Shown one piece after another: positions 7,790 through 17,709 of a DNA stretch of 64,000 bases. The notes beneath the pieces are model-generated. The model searched no databases. It saw only the letters and a list, made by a program, of their open reading frames with translations, and was not told the DNA's origin. The translations under genes were made by a program, and so were the position numbers. The DNA comes from Segatella copri (GTDB taxonomy: Bacteria; Bacteroidota; Bacteroidia; Bacteroidales; Bacteroidaceae). Every line of letters begins with the position of its first letter. The stretch's first letter is position 1. The stretch spans positions 1 to 64,000 of the forward strand of contig NZ_VZAD01000072.1 in the NCBI RefSeq assembly GCF_009495355.1, written 5' to 3'.

Positions 7790-10700
7790 ATGAAACCAAC
7801 AAGGTTATTAATGGTGATGCTGACATTGTTTGTGGCAACCATCATGCAGGCGCAACAGATTACCTGTAAGGGTAACATCGCCGACGTGAGTGGCGAACCC
7901 ATCATCGGTGCATCAGTAGTAGTAAAAGGTACCTCGCAAGGTACAGTTTCCGACTTGGATGGTAACTTCACGATTCAAGCCAACCCCAACACAACATTGG
8001 TCGTATCTTATATAGGATATGTGACTCAAGAGGTGAAGGCTTCCGACAAGCTGAAAATCACGCTGAAGGAAGACTCACGCACCCTCGAAGACGTAGTGGT
8101 AGTGGGTTATGGTGTTCAGAAGAAGAGCGTCGTAACAGCCTCTATCGCCAAGGTGAGCGCCGACGACCTCGACGGCAAGGCGGCAGTACGTGTCGACAAC
8201 GCACTGAAGGGTTTGGCCTCAGGTGTTACCGTCACTTCCTCATCAGGTCAGCCTGGTGCTGCCTCTCAGGTTCGTATCCGTGGTATCGGAACCATCAACA
8301 ACAGCAACCCTCTCTACATCGTTGACGGAATGCCTATCGAGGGCGGTATCGACTATCTGAACCCCAGCGACATCGAGAGCATCGAGGTGCTGAAGGACGC
8401 TGCCTCTGGCGCCATCTACGGTACACGTGCTGCCAACGGTGTCATCCTCGTCACCACCAAGGGCGGCGAGAAGGGCAGAGTACACGTGAACTACAACTTC
8501 TCTTACGGCTGGCAGAACCCATGGAAGCACCGCGATGTGCTTAACGCCACTGAGTATGCTGTGATGATGAACGAAGGTCTTGTCAACGCAGGACAGGCTC
8601 CTATCTATGCCGATCCTTATCAGTACGGCAAGGGCACCGACTGGCAGGACGAAGTGTTCAACGACAACGCCGGTGTTGTCAACCATGAGGTGAACGTCAG
8701 CGGCGCTTCCGACAAGATCAACTATTACCTCTCTATGGGTTACTATCATCAGGACGGTATCGTAGGCGGCAACTACGACCGAAGCAACTACAGCCGTCTG
8801 TCGCTTCGCAGCAATACCAGCTACACGCTCTTCGACGACACCAAGGACCGCGACTGGCTCAACAAACTGCAGATCAGCGCCAACATCTCTTACTCTCGTG
8901 TCAAGAGCAAGGCCATCGACGCCAACTCTCAGTATGGTTCTCCATTGGGTTCAGCCCTCTACCTCTCTCCTATCCTCACTCCTACAGTGAGCGGTGCAGC
9001 AGCCGAAGCTCAGAGCAATCTCTATGGCGAGCAGTACATGCTCTACGATGGAGCCGGACGTATGTACACAGTTCCAGGAAGCAGCTATCAGGAAATGAAC
9101 AACCCATTGGCCATGCTCTCGCTGCCTGGCGACTTGGGCTGGAGCCATAAGTTTGTAGCCAACTTCTCTGCCGACCTCAACATCGGTTACGGCGTGAAAT
9201 ACCGCATCTCTTACGGAGCCGACCTCGGATTCTGGGGAAGCGACGGCTACACACCTCTCTATTATCTCTCAGGAAACAATAAGGCCACTATCACCAACGC
9301 CCACCAGTCAAGCAACCGCGGCACTGTATGGCAGTTGGAGAACGTGCTGACTTGGGACAAAACCTTCAACAAGCACACCATCAACTTGGTGGCAGGTCAG
9401 AGTGCGATGCAGAATACAGGCATGAACCTCTATGGTGCATTGCAGAACCTCAAGGACATAAACAAGCCCTTCATGAACAATACGAGTGCCGCCCAGAGCC
9501 GTGGCGAGATGTCTGCCAGTGGAGGACCTGCTTACGAACACACACTGAGTTCTTACTTCTTCCGTGCCAGCTACAACTACGACGAGCGCTACATGGCACA
9601 GTTTACTGTACGTCGCGACGGTAGTTCACGCTTCGGTGCCAACAACCGCTACGCCACCTTCCCTTCCTTCTCTTTGGGATGGAACGTCATCAACGAGCCT
9701 TACTTCAAAGCTCCCGACTGGTTGAGCAACTTGAAGATTCGCGGTAGCTGGGGTAAGAATGGTAACGACAACATCGGCGACTTCACCTATGCAGCCTGGA
9801 CAGCTTCGCCTTATAACACCATCCTGGGCAAGGGCGAGACCGTTGTCAATGGTGTACAGGCAGGCTCACTTGCCAACCCCGACCTGAAGTGGGAGGAGAG
9901 CGAACAGACCGACTTAGGTATCGACTTGGGATTCTTTAAGAACGCCCTGACATTCAGCCTCGATTATTACATCAAGAAGACCAACGGCATGATCATCAGT
10001 ATGCCTATCCCTAACTATGTGGGAGCCGGCGCACCTCTTGGCAACGTGGGCGATATGGAGAACAAGGGTCTTGAGCTCGAAGCCAGCTACAAGTGGAACA
10101 TCGGTAAGGCCAAATTCCATGCCAAGGCTAATGCCTCTTATCTGAAGAACAAACTGAAGAACCTCGGCAACACCTCAGGCTTCTTGGAACTCGGTTCTAT
10201 GCAGAACACCGGAACCATCACCCGCGGTTCCAACAACGAACCATTCCCATACTTCTACGGCTACAAGACAGCCGGTATCTTCCAGACCATGGACGAGGTG
10301 AAGGCATGGGTCAACAAGGACGGCGAGTTGCTGCAGCCTAAGGCTGTGCCTGGCGACGTGCGTTTCGTCGATGTTGACGGCAACGGAGCCATCGATGCTG
10401 CCGACCGCACCAAGATAGGTAAGGGAATGCCCGACTGGACCTTCGGTTTCACCCTCAATGCCGAGTACAAGGGCTTCGACTTCATGATGATGTGGCAGGG
10501 CACTGCCGGCAACGACATCTTTGATGCCACACGCCGTACCGACGTGCAACCAGCCAACCTTCCTTCTTATCTGCTCAACCGCTGGACAGGTCCAGGCACT
10601 TCCAACAAGTACCCACGCTTCGTCATCAACGACGGAACCAACTGGCAGAGCAGCGACCTCTACATCACCGACGGTTCTTACATCAGACTCAAGAACATCC

Positions 10701-10921
10701 AGCTGGGCTACACCCTGCCACAGTTCATCACCAAGAAGTTCTTCGTCAACAAGCTGCGCCTCTTCGTAGCAGCCGAGAACCTCCTCACCCTTACCAAGTA
10801 TGCAGGCTTCGACCCCGAAATCTCATCAGGCGACAGCACAGGAGCCACTTCGCTGGGTGTCGACTATGGTGTCTATCCTCAGAGCCGCACCATCACCGTG
10901 GGCTTCAACCTTGGATTCTAA
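7790..10921 (+). CDS. SusC-like TonB-dependent outer-membrane transporter
   Basis: 1043 residues: signal peptide (MKPTRLLMVMLTLFVATIMQA), a CarboxypepD-regulatory-like domain (about 24-100, GEPIIGASVVVKGT and TVSDLDGNFTI), a TonB-box-like LEDVVVVGYG, a plug domain with QVRIRGIGTIN and PLYIVDGMP, and a long beta-barrel ending in an aromatic residue (VGFNLGF). It imports oligosaccharides across the outer membrane using TonB energy. susD follows after 21 bp, and the SGBP and GH16 lipoprotein genes come next, so this is the first gene of the transport operon. Substrate is inferred as beta-1,3 or mixed-linkage glucan from the GH16 and GH3 neighbours. Confidence 0.95.
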   Translation: MKPTRLLMVMLTLFVATIMQAQQITCKGNIADVSGEPIIGASVVVKGTSQGTVSDLDGNFTIQANPNTTLVVSYIGYVTQEVKASDKLKITLKEDSRTLEDVVVVGYGVQKKSVVTASIAKVSADDLDGKAAVRVDNALKGLASGVTVTSSSGQPGAASQVRIRGIGTINNSNPLYIVDGMPIEGGIDYLNPSDIESIEVLKDAASGAIYGTRAANGVILVTTKGGEKGRVHVNYNFSYGWQNPWKHRDVLNATEYAVMMNEGLVNAGQAPIYADPYQYGKGTDWQDEVFNDNAGVVNHEVNVSGASDKINYYLSMGYYHQDGIVGGNYDRSNYSRLSLRSNTSYTLFDDTKDRDWLNKLQISANISYSRVKSKAIDANSQYGSPLGSALYLSPILTPTVSGAAAEAQSNLYGEQYMLYDGAGRMYTVPGSSYQEMNNPLAMLSLPGDLGWSHKFVANFSADLNIGYGVKYRISYGADLGFWGSDGYTPLYYLSGNNKATITNAHQSSNRGTVWQLENVLTWDKTFNKHTINLVAGQSAMQNTGMNLYGALQNLKDINKPFMNNTSAAQSRGEMSASGGPAYEHTLSSYFFRASYNYDERYMAQFTVRRDGSSRFGANNRYATFPSFSLGWNVINEPYFKAPDWLSNLKIRGSWGKNGNDNIGDFTYAAWTASPYNTILGKGETVVNGVQAGSLANPDLKWEESEQTDLGIDLGFFKNALTFSLDYYIKKTNGMIISMPIPNYVGAGAPLGNVGDMENKGLELEASYKWNIGKAKFHAKANASYLKNKLKNLGNTSGFLELGSMQNTGTITRGSNNEPFPYFYGYKTAGIFQTMDEVKAWVNKDGELLQPKAVPGDVRFVDVDGNGAIDAADRTKIGKGMPDWTFGFTLNAEYKGFDFMMMWQGTAGNDIFDATRRTDVQPANLPSYLLNRWTGPGTSNKYPRFVINDGTNWQSSDLYITDGSYIRLKNIQLGYTLPQFITKKFFVNKLRLFVAAENLLTLTKYAGFDPEISSGDSTGATSLGVDYGVYPQSRTITVGFNLGF

Positions 10922-10942
10922 ACCTCTAAAAAACTTATCATT

Positions 10943-12478
10943 ATGAAGACAAAGAAAATATATAAATATGTATTGATGGCAGCGCTCATCGCTCCCCTTA
11001 CATTGACAAGCTGCTCGGATGACTTCTTGGACGTAACACCTCCCGACAAGGCCACCCTGCAGGAATATTACAGCAACAAGGAGCACATCATGGAAGCTGT
11101 GGTTTCCACCTACAACCCCATGCGCCAGTACGACTGGAACAACGTGCAGTATGCTCCGCTACAGCTCTGCAGCGACATCATGGCAGACGACGTGTGGGTA
11201 GGCGGCGGAACCAGTTCCGACAACCTCTTCCTACAGAAGATGTCCAACTATGCCAGCACCCAGAACCCAGGCGATGCCCTCACAGGCATCTGGGACCAAA
11301 GCTACAAGGGTATACGCAACGCCAACGACGTGCTCACCTATATAGAGTGGGCCAAGGCTGCCCTCACACAGGCCGACTACAACACCTTCATGGCCGAAGC
11401 CAAGGTGCTGCGCGCCTTCTACTACATGCAGGTATGGAAGTTCTATGGCAACATACCTTTCTACTTCGAGAACCTCAAGTCGCCTTACATCGGTGAGCAG
11501 AAGAGCGCCGACGAGGTGTACGAGGCTGTCATCAGCGACCTCGAGAGCGCCATCGGCCTCAACGCCCTTCCTATGAAGTGGGACGACAAGAACCTGGGAC
11601 GTATGAGCCAGGCTGCCGCCTACATGATCTATGCCGAGATGGTGATGTATCAGAACGACGAGAGCCGCTACACCAAGGCACTGGGCTATATGCGCGAGAT
11701 CATCAACGACCGACAGAACTATGACCTCAACCCCGACTACGCCAACATCTTCCTCGAGAGTGGCGAGTGGACCAAGGAGAGCATCTTCGAGATAGGCTAC
11801 ATGGACGACGGAGCCGTGCGTGCCTGGGGCGGTGGAGTCATCAATGCGGGCGGAACCGTCTATCCACGATTCATCTCTCCACGCGACTACAAGGAGAGCG
11901 ACGGAGTGGACAATGGATGGGGATTTGAGCCTGTAAGACTCGAGACCTTAGACCTCTTCGACGAGGGCGACGTGCGCAAGGACGCCACCATCTTCGACAG
12001 CCGTGGCAAGAACTGCGACACCAAGAGCTGGCAGTACACCGGACTCTGGCTCAAGAAGTATCTCGCCTACAAGGACAACAACAAGGACCAAAAAGCCGAC
12101 GGCGACCTCAACTTCAACAACAACCTGCGCATCTACCGCTTCGCAGAGACGCTGCTCAATGCAGCCGAGCTCATCGTGCGCACAGGCGGCAACATGGCAG
12201 ATGCCGAGGAATACCTCAACAAGGTACACCACCGTGCCGGACTCACCGACAACAAGGCTGCCACTATCGACAACATCATCGACGAGCGCCACAAGGAGTT
12301 TGTAGGCGAGGGCAAGCGCTACTGGGACCTCATCCGCACAGGAAAGGCTGCCACCACACTCGTACCCGATGCCTACGGCTACCGCACCAACACATGGACT
12401 GAGAAGAAGAAATATCTTCCTATTCCTTTGAGTGAGCTCGACGCATCTCACGGCACACTGACACAAAACGACTATTAA
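10943..12478 (+). CDS. SusD-like surface glycan-binding lipoprotein
   Basis: 511 residues. The signal peptide ends in a lipobox, LTSC, with the lipidated Cys at 24 (mature start CSDDFLDVTPPDK, a common SusD opening). Helical TPR-like segments follow, with an AKVLRAFYYMQVWKFYG block typical of the family, and a C-terminal RHKEFVGEGKRYWDLIRTGK-like block. It sits on top of the SusC barrel and holds the oligosaccharide for import. It is 21 bp after susC and 19 bp before the SGBP gene, clearly one operon. Confidence 0.95.
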   Translation: MKTKKIYKYVLMAALIAPLTLTSCSDDFLDVTPPDKATLQEYYSNKEHIMEAVVSTYNPMRQYDWNNVQYAPLQLCSDIMADDVWVGGGTSSDNLFLQKMSNYASTQNPGDALTGIWDQSYKGIRNANDVLTYIEWAKAALTQADYNTFMAEAKVLRAFYYMQVWKFYGNIPFYFENLKSPYIGEQKSADEVYEAVISDLESAIGLNALPMKWDDKNLGRMSQAAAYMIYAEMVMYQNDESRYTKALGYMREIINDRQNYDLNPDYANIFLESGEWTKESIFEIGYMDDGAVRAWGGGVINAGGTVYPRFISPRDYKESDGVDNGWGFEPVRLETLDLFDEGDVRKDATIFDSRGKNCDTKSWQYTGLWLKKYLAYKDNNKDQKADGDLNFNNNLRIYRFAETLLNAAELIVRTGGNMADAEEYLNKVHHRAGLTDNKAATIDNIIDERHKEFVGEGKRYWDLIRTGKAATTLVPDAYGYRTNTWTEKKKYLPIPLSELDASHGTLTQNDY

Positions 12479-12497
12479 TCTAAAGACTCAAGCAATT

Positions 12498-14381
12498 ATG
12501 AAACATAACATATTCAGCAAGGCACTCCTCATCGCTGCCACAGCAGGGTTGGCACTCAGCGCGTGCAGCCCAGAGGACTTCGACGGCGTATCAGAGGCAG
12601 GACTGCCACTGGCAGAGAACGCAAAGGTGACTGCCAGCGTCGACGACGAGACCAACACAGTAACCTTCCACATGGAGGGCGACGGCATTTACCCCATGTG
12701 GTACATTCCTGTTGACGGCAAGGAAGTAACCAAGAACCCCGTCTACTCCACCGTCAACCCACTGCAGAAGATATGGGTCAATTCGGGCGACTATAAGGTT
12801 TACTACCGTGTGGGCAACCGCAACGGTATGTCGCAGGGCATGGGCGAGACCACATTCCACGTCACCAACACCCTCGTCGACTTCAGCGAGATCGTAGGCA
12901 AGCTGTCGGGCAAGGAGTGGCGCATCGCCGCCACCGAACCCGCCCACCTGGCGTGCGGACCTTCAGGAACCGACGGCACCGAGTGGTGGAAGGCGGGAGC
13001 CAACGAGAAGGCAGAATTCGGTGTGTACGACGACCGACTCACCTTTGGCGCAGACTACAGCTACACCTATAATCCAGGCGCTGGCGGAACCATGTATGTC
13101 AACACCGGCTGTTCCCTCTTCCCCGACTATCATCAGGACACCGACTACATGGTGCCTGTCAGCGAGCAGCACAGCTCTTACCAGCTCAGTGCCGAGGGCG
13201 ACGACCTCTACCTCGTCATGCCTGCCAACACCTACTTCCCCTACATCCCAGCCGACGCAGCCTATAACGGCGAGCTCCGTCTGCGTGTAGAGAGCATTAC
13301 CGGCAGCACCATGGTGCTCGTATGGGACGATGGCAACATAGCATGGCACTACATCCTCACCTGCGCCAGCGAGGGCTTCCAGGGCTTCGACTCCAACAGC
13401 AACTGCAACATGTGGAAGAACTGCCAGTTCACCAACGAGTTCTTCTATGCACCGGGATGGACACAGATAGACAACCCAACCGTCACCGAGAAGAACGGCG
13501 CCTACACCATCGAGCTGCCTACAGCAACCACCGAACAGTGGCAGGCACAGGTCAAGTTCCTCACTGACATGACCACCAACTCGGTTACCAACTACGACTT
13601 CTCTTGCAAACTTACATCAAACACCGACCATCCAGGCGTAACACTCAAACTGGTGAAAACGGGCGACGACGATACATTCTACTTTATGGAGCGCATCGAC
13701 CTGAAGGCAAATCAGGAAGTACTTTTCTACAAGAGCGACATGGCAGGCATAGACATGGATAACGTCACATTGGTAGTGGATGGTGGTGGAAATACTGATG
13801 GCACCAAACTTACCATCAGCAACATCGACTTGCAGGAACATAAGTGCGACGGTGTGGAAGCACCTGCCGAGGAAGAAGATAAGACCGTATACAACTACAA
13901 CAGCGCTTCCAATCTCTGGAAAAGCCACGTAGACGACAAGGGCGACGCTGGCTTCAGCACCTTCTTCTACTACGCTCCAGGATGGAATCAGATAGCCGAT
14001 CCCGACCTCACAGCCGACAATGGCCATTACACCGTTGAGTTGCCTACAGCAACCTTCTTACAGTGGCAGGCACAGGTTCACCTCATCACCGATATTCCTG
14101 GCGAGGCCGACACGCCTTACGACTTCTCGTGCAAGTTCTTGGCTAAGAAAGACATCAAGGGTGTAACCATCAAGATAACCGATACTTCCAGCGATGACAA
14201 CTTCTTCTTCATCAAGAACTACGACCTCAAGGCAGGCGAGGAATATCAGGTCAAGGTTCCTGCCACCGTCCTCCAGGAGGGAGCTGCACAGAAACTCAAG
14301 CTGGTATTCGACTTTGGAGGAAATCCAGAAGGCGAGAAGGTAGAAATCTACGATATCATCTTCCAGAAAACTGCTCAGTAA
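12498..14381 (+). CDS. Surface glycan-binding lipoprotein (SGBP) with two CBM-like repeats
   Basis: 627 residues with a lipobox ending at Cys23 (LALSAC). Residues about 35-125 form a beta-sandwich region, 130-290 a middle domain (LSGKEWRIAATEP, a phrase seen in SusE/SGBP-like proteins). Two homologous modules follow, about 303-447 and 469-627, both with FFY(Y)APGW, a (T/V)ELPTAT block then QWQAQV, and YDFSCK, resembling CBM4-type folds. It should bind beta-glucan at the cell surface and pass it to the enzymes and SusCD. Being the third gene after susCD it occupies the usual SGBP position. Exact ligand cannot be read from sequence. Confidence 0.8.
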   Translation: MKHNIFSKALLIAATAGLALSACSPEDFDGVSEAGLPLAENAKVTASVDDETNTVTFHMEGDGIYPMWYIPVDGKEVTKNPVYSTVNPLQKIWVNSGDYKVYYRVGNRNGMSQGMGETTFHVTNTLVDFSEIVGKLSGKEWRIAATEPAHLACGPSGTDGTEWWKAGANEKAEFGVYDDRLTFGADYSYTYNPGAGGTMYVNTGCSLFPDYHQDTDYMVPVSEQHSSYQLSAEGDDLYLVMPANTYFPYIPADAAYNGELRLRVESITGSTMVLVWDDGNIAWHYILTCASEGFQGFDSNSNCNMWKNCQFTNEFFYAPGWTQIDNPTVTEKNGAYTIELPTATTEQWQAQVKFLTDMTTNSVTNYDFSCKLTSNTDHPGVTLKLVKTGDDDTFYFMERIDLKANQEVLFYKSDMAGIDMDNVTLVVDGGGNTDGTKLTISNIDLQEHKCDGVEAPAEEEDKTVYNYNSASNLWKSHVDDKGDAGFSTFFYYAPGWNQIADPDLTADNGHYTVELPTATFLQWQAQVHLITDIPGEADTPYDFSCKFLAKKDIKGVTIKITDTSSDDNFFFIKNYDLKAGEEYQVKVPATVLQEGAAQKLKLVFDFGGNPEGEKVEIYDIIFQKTAQ

Positions 14382-14393
14382 TTTCATCAAAAC

Positions 14394-14442
14394 TCAAGTT
14401 TCTCAGGTGAGGAATTCATGGGAATTCCCCCTGAAAACTTGA
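14394..14442 (+). other. Intra-operon hairpin between SGBP and GH16
   Basis: Arms TCAAGTTTCTCAGG (14394-14407) and CCTGAAAACTTGA (14430-14442) pair with one bulge, and the loop holds a GAATTC / GGAATTC dyad. It sits in the 78-bp gap before the GH16 lipoprotein gene. There is no T-run, so it is more likely an RNA-processing or stability element than a full terminator. An ATG at 14418 lies inside the hairpin and is unlikely to be a start. Confidence 0.5.
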
Positions 14443-14459
14443 ACAATAAACATACTAAC

Positions 14460-15536
14460 ATGAAAAAGATAATGATTTTTAGCGCAATATTCGCTGTTGC
14501 TATAAGCCTCAGCGCTTGCAGCAACAACGAAACCGACATCAGCTACGCTTCGGCCGAGACCATTACCCTCTCTTCCACCACGCTGAACTTCGAGAAGGAA
14601 GGAGGAACACAGACCGCCGAGGTGGAGAGCACACACGAGTTTGCCGCCTATTCCAACGACAGCTGGATCAAGGTGACACCCACCAATCCCGTAGGCAAGA
14701 AAGCCACCATCACCGTCACCGTGGGCGAGAACCAGGGCGCTGAGCGCACTGGCAACATCACCATCTGGTCGGGTGGCTCACGCCAGAACATCACCGTCAC
14801 CCAGGCCAAGGGCGGACAGAACATCACCTGCCCCATCGAGGGCTACAACCTCGTATGGAACGACGAGTTCAGCGACAACGAATTGGGACCAGACTGGACT
14901 TACGAGATCAAGCCAGCCGGATGGGTGAACAACGAGTTGCAGAACTACGTGCGCGAGGACCAGGTGGCACAGGTTTCCAACGGAACACTGAAGATCAACC
15001 TCCTCGACGATGGCGGCACCATCAAGAGCGCTCGTCTCTACGCTCGTGAGTCCACAGGTTGGAAGTACGGATACATCGAGGCAAGCATCAAGCTCCCTAA
15101 GGGCAAGGGCACATGGCCCGCATTCTGGATGATGCCTGTCAATTGGCAGCAATGGCCTGGTGATGGCGAGATCGACATCATGGAGTCTGTGGGCTACGAC
15201 CCCGACGTGGTTGTTTCCACCATCCACTGCACCAAGTACAACAACACCGGCACAGACATCGAGTCTGCCCGCCGCAAGATCGACAACTCACAGACCGAGT
15301 TCCACACCTACGGTATGGAGTGGACAGCAGAATACATGACCTTCTATGTGGATGGCGAGAAACTCCTCACCTATCGCAACGACGGCAGCGGCAAGGAGGC
15401 ATGGCCTTTCGATGCAGCCTTCTACCCCATCCTCAACCTCGCCTGGGGCGGTGCCTGGGGCGGCGGCCAGGGCGTAGACCCATCTTGCTTACCTGCCACC
15501 ATGGAGGTGGACTACGTTCGCGTATTCCAGAAGTAA
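14460..15536 (+). CDS. BACON-GH16 surface lipoprotein endo-beta-glucanase
   Basis: 358 residues from the ATG at 14460; this start gives a normal lipoprotein signal peptide (MKKIMIFSAIFAVAISLSAC, Cys20), while the upstream in-frame ATG at 14418 adds 14 residues and falls in a hairpin. Residues about 34-116 are a BACON domain (TITLSSTTLNFEKEGG and WIKVTPT). Residues 125-358 are GH16 with the catalytic motif EIDIME at 237-242 (Glu237, Asp239, Glu242). It should be anchored on the cell surface and make the first cuts in beta-1,3 or mixed-linkage glucan. It is the fourth gene of the susC operon. The other GH16 of the locus (4889-7276) uses a T9SS-like tail instead of a lipid anchor. Confidence 0.9.
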   Translation: MKKIMIFSAIFAVAISLSACSNNETDISYASAETITLSSTTLNFEKEGGTQTAEVESTHEFAAYSNDSWIKVTPTNPVGKKATITVTVGENQGAERTGNITIWSGGSRQNITVTQAKGGQNITCPIEGYNLVWNDEFSDNELGPDWTYEIKPAGWVNNELQNYVREDQVAQVSNGTLKINLLDDGGTIKSARLYARESTGWKYGYIEASIKLPKGKGTWPAFWMMPVNWQQWPGDGEIDIMESVGYDPDVVVSTIHCTKYNNTGTDIESARRKIDNSQTEFHTYGMEWTAEYMTFYVDGEKLLTYRNDGSGKEAWPFDAAFYPILNLAWGGAWGGGQGVDPSCLPATMEVDYVRVFQK

Positions 15537-15552
15537 TTTTCCCCTGCATCTC

Positions 15553-15725
15553 ATTAAGAAGTTAAGGAGTTAAGACATATGCTTTGTTGTTTAAAAACAA
15601 CGCCAAAATACGGTTGTCTTAACTCCTTTAATTAAACCCTCAAGACATTTGTCTTAACTCCTTAACTCCTTTAACTTCTGAAAAAACCCTTAACTCCTTT
15701 AACTCCTGAAGAAACTCCTGAAAAA
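15553..15725. repeat. Short repeats of CTTAACTCCTT in both orientations
   Basis: The 277-bp gap between the GH16 lipoprotein and regulator genes has one inverted 17-bp pair, GTTAAGGAGTTAAGACA at 15561-15577 with its complement at 15650-15666, plus several further CTTAACTCCTTTAA copies to about 15725. The pair could form a transcription-terminating or mRNA-stabilising hairpin after the GH16 gene. The same octamer in the other orientation recurs at 23194-23227. Confidence 0.6.
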
Positions 15726-15813
15726 CACCTCAACTATCATTATTTTTTGCTTTGTTCTTGCGTGTTTTAAAAAATTTTCATATTTTTGCAGACAAACAGT
15801 AAAATACCTGAAA

Positions 15814-17508
15814 ATGAAGAAAGCCAAACAAAGCCTAAAAATCATCCTTACTACGCAACTTTTCCTTGCGCTGTCAGTTCTCATAGGTCATGCACAGACC
15901 CCAGAGAGCGTCGATTCCCTGCTACACTGCATCGACGAGGCGATAGACCACTCTGCCCAATACGTCAGCCGCAAGGAACAGCGCATCCGACAGCTGCAGC
16001 AACAGCTCTCGCAAGCCAAAAACCTACATGCCGAATACCAACTCTCCTATCGGCTATACGAAGAGTACACACCCTTCGTCAACGACTCTGCCATCATCTA
16101 CCTCAAACGCTGCATCGAGATTGCCCGGAAGACGGGCAAGCACTCAGAAGTAGGTAAGTGCCAGGCACTCATCGCCATCCGCTGCTCCAGCACAGGCAAG
16201 TTTATCGAGGCGCTCAACACCCTCAACGCCATCGACACCACCCAGCTTGACAACATTGCCAAGGGCACGTATTATATGGCTTACAACCACGTATACGGCG
16301 AAATCATATACTACCGCAACCCCATCACCCCCGAGGCGCAATACGGCATCATGGCAGCCCAATACCGGCAAAAGATGTATGCTGTCCTTCCCCGCACCAG
16401 CAATTCCGTATTTCAGTATCGTGAGCTCGACGCCCTCAATGCCCATGACAATCGGGAAGCCATGCGTATCAACGACCAGTGGCTCAGCCACGTAGAGAAA
16501 GGGTCGCATCCCTATGCCCTCGTCGCCCTCTACCGCTATCTGGCATACAAGGCAGAGAACGACAGCACCCGCATGATGTACTGGCTGGCAGAATCAGTCC
16601 TCACCGACATCAGGAACGGCGTCATGGACCAAGGATCCATGTGGGAAATGGCCAACCAGCTCATGGGCCTCAACGATGTCGACAGAGCCTACAAGTACAT
16701 CAGTTTCAACAGCATCAGCGCCAACCGCTTCGGCTCACGACAGCGACTGGCCCAGATATCGCCCCTGCTGTCGGCCATCGCCAAGATGTACAAAGACGAG
16801 AACGACCAGTACAACAGGCGACAGAACTATACCCTCTGCATCATCAGCATCCTGGCGTTGATGCTCCTCGCCGGCGTGTTCTACGTCAGCCGACAGCGAC
16901 ATAAACTCGCCATCGCAAGAGACGACCTCGCCAAGACCAACCGCCAGTTGTACGAGCTCAATGCACAGCTCAAGTCGCTCAACGAGCAGCTCTCCATCAC
17001 CAACAGCCAGCTCTCTGTGGTTAACCATGAACTCACCGACGCCAACCGTGTCAAGGAAGAGTATGTGGGCAGATTTATGCGCCTCTGCTCCATCTATATC
17101 AACAAGATAGAGGATTTGCGCAAGAGAGTGCACAAGAAGCTGAAGACACGCCAGTATGACGAGTTGTACGAAATGACACGTCCACAGAACTTCAAGGAAG
17201 AGGAGTTAGAGGAATTCTACACCAACTTCGACTCCGCCTTTCTCCAGCTCTTCCCCCATTTCCTCGATTCCTTCAATGCCCTGCTGCGCCCCGAAGAGCG
17301 CATAGAACAGCCCAAGAAGGAACAACTCTCCACCCCTATCCGCATCTTCGCCCTTATCCGATTGGGCATCAACGACAGCAGCAAAATAGCGGAGTTCCTG
17401 CATTACAGTGTCAACACCATCTACAACTACAGAGCACATATCAAGAAAGGTGCCATCAACGACAAAGACTCCTTCGAGGAGGATGTAAGGAAGATAGGAA
17501 CGTTCTAA
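15814..17508 (+). CDS. DUF6377-type membrane-spanning PUL regulator
   Basis: 564 residues. A signal peptide (1-27), then periplasmic TPR-like helices (about 30-330) with ESVDSLLHCIDEAI and SRKEQRIRQLQQQL, phrases characteristic of the Bacteroidetes DUF6377 family. One membrane segment (about 340-358, TLCIISILALMLLAGVFYV) is followed by a coiled coil (363-415) and a cytoplasmic C-terminal part ending in a LuxR-like helix-turn-helix (about 505-545, INDSSKIAEFLHYSVNTIYN). It probably senses a glucan breakdown product and directly controls transcription of the flanking glucan locus. It sits downstream of the susC operon and points toward the GH3 genes. Sensing ligand is unknown. Confidence 0.75.
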   Translation: MKKAKQSLKIILTTQLFLALSVLIGHAQTPESVDSLLHCIDEAIDHSAQYVSRKEQRIRQLQQQLSQAKNLHAEYQLSYRLYEEYTPFVNDSAIIYLKRCIEIARKTGKHSEVGKCQALIAIRCSSTGKFIEALNTLNAIDTTQLDNIAKGTYYMAYNHVYGEIIYYRNPITPEAQYGIMAAQYRQKMYAVLPRTSNSVFQYRELDALNAHDNREAMRINDQWLSHVEKGSHPYALVALYRYLAYKAENDSTRMMYWLAESVLTDIRNGVMDQGSMWEMANQLMGLNDVDRAYKYISFNSISANRFGSRQRLAQISPLLSAIAKMYKDENDQYNRRQNYTLCIISILALMLLAGVFYVSRQRHKLAIARDDLAKTNRQLYELNAQLKSLNEQLSITNSQLSVVNHELTDANRVKEEYVGRFMRLCSIYINKIEDLRKRVHKKLKTRQYDELYEMTRPQNFKEEELEEFYTNFDSAFLQLFPHFLDSFNALLRPEERIEQPKKEQLSTPIRIFALIRLGINDSSKIAEFLHYSVNTIYNYRAHIKKGAINDKDSFEEDVRKIGTF

Positions 17509-17633
17509 CATCTCTAATCTAACTTTCATAAAACTCAAGCAGTGATGCTATTGCTTTGAGTTCTTAGTGACAGAAAGGAATGACAACTTCCATGACTTCA
17601 CAAAATAACTTCTGAATACAATCATAAAAATCG

Positions 17634-17701
17634 CCTGAAAGGTTGCCTATATGCTAAGGCTTCCTTTCAGGGGATTCTCTTTAGCGCTTATACGAAGCGC
17701 T
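17634..17701. terminator. Two hairpins between convergent genes
   Basis: CCTGAAAGG (17634-17642) pairs with CCTTTCAGG (17663-17671), and AGCGCTT (17683-17689) pairs with AAGCGCT (17695-17701). They lie between the plus-strand regulator gene and the minus-strand GH3 gene and plausibly end both transcripts. Confidence 0.5.
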
Positions 17702-17709
17702 CAAAGGCT

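Noticed and set aside
14418..14459. Upstream start for the GH16 lipoprotein
   Set aside because: It would add 14 residues before a perfect lipoprotein signal peptide and lies inside a hairpin.
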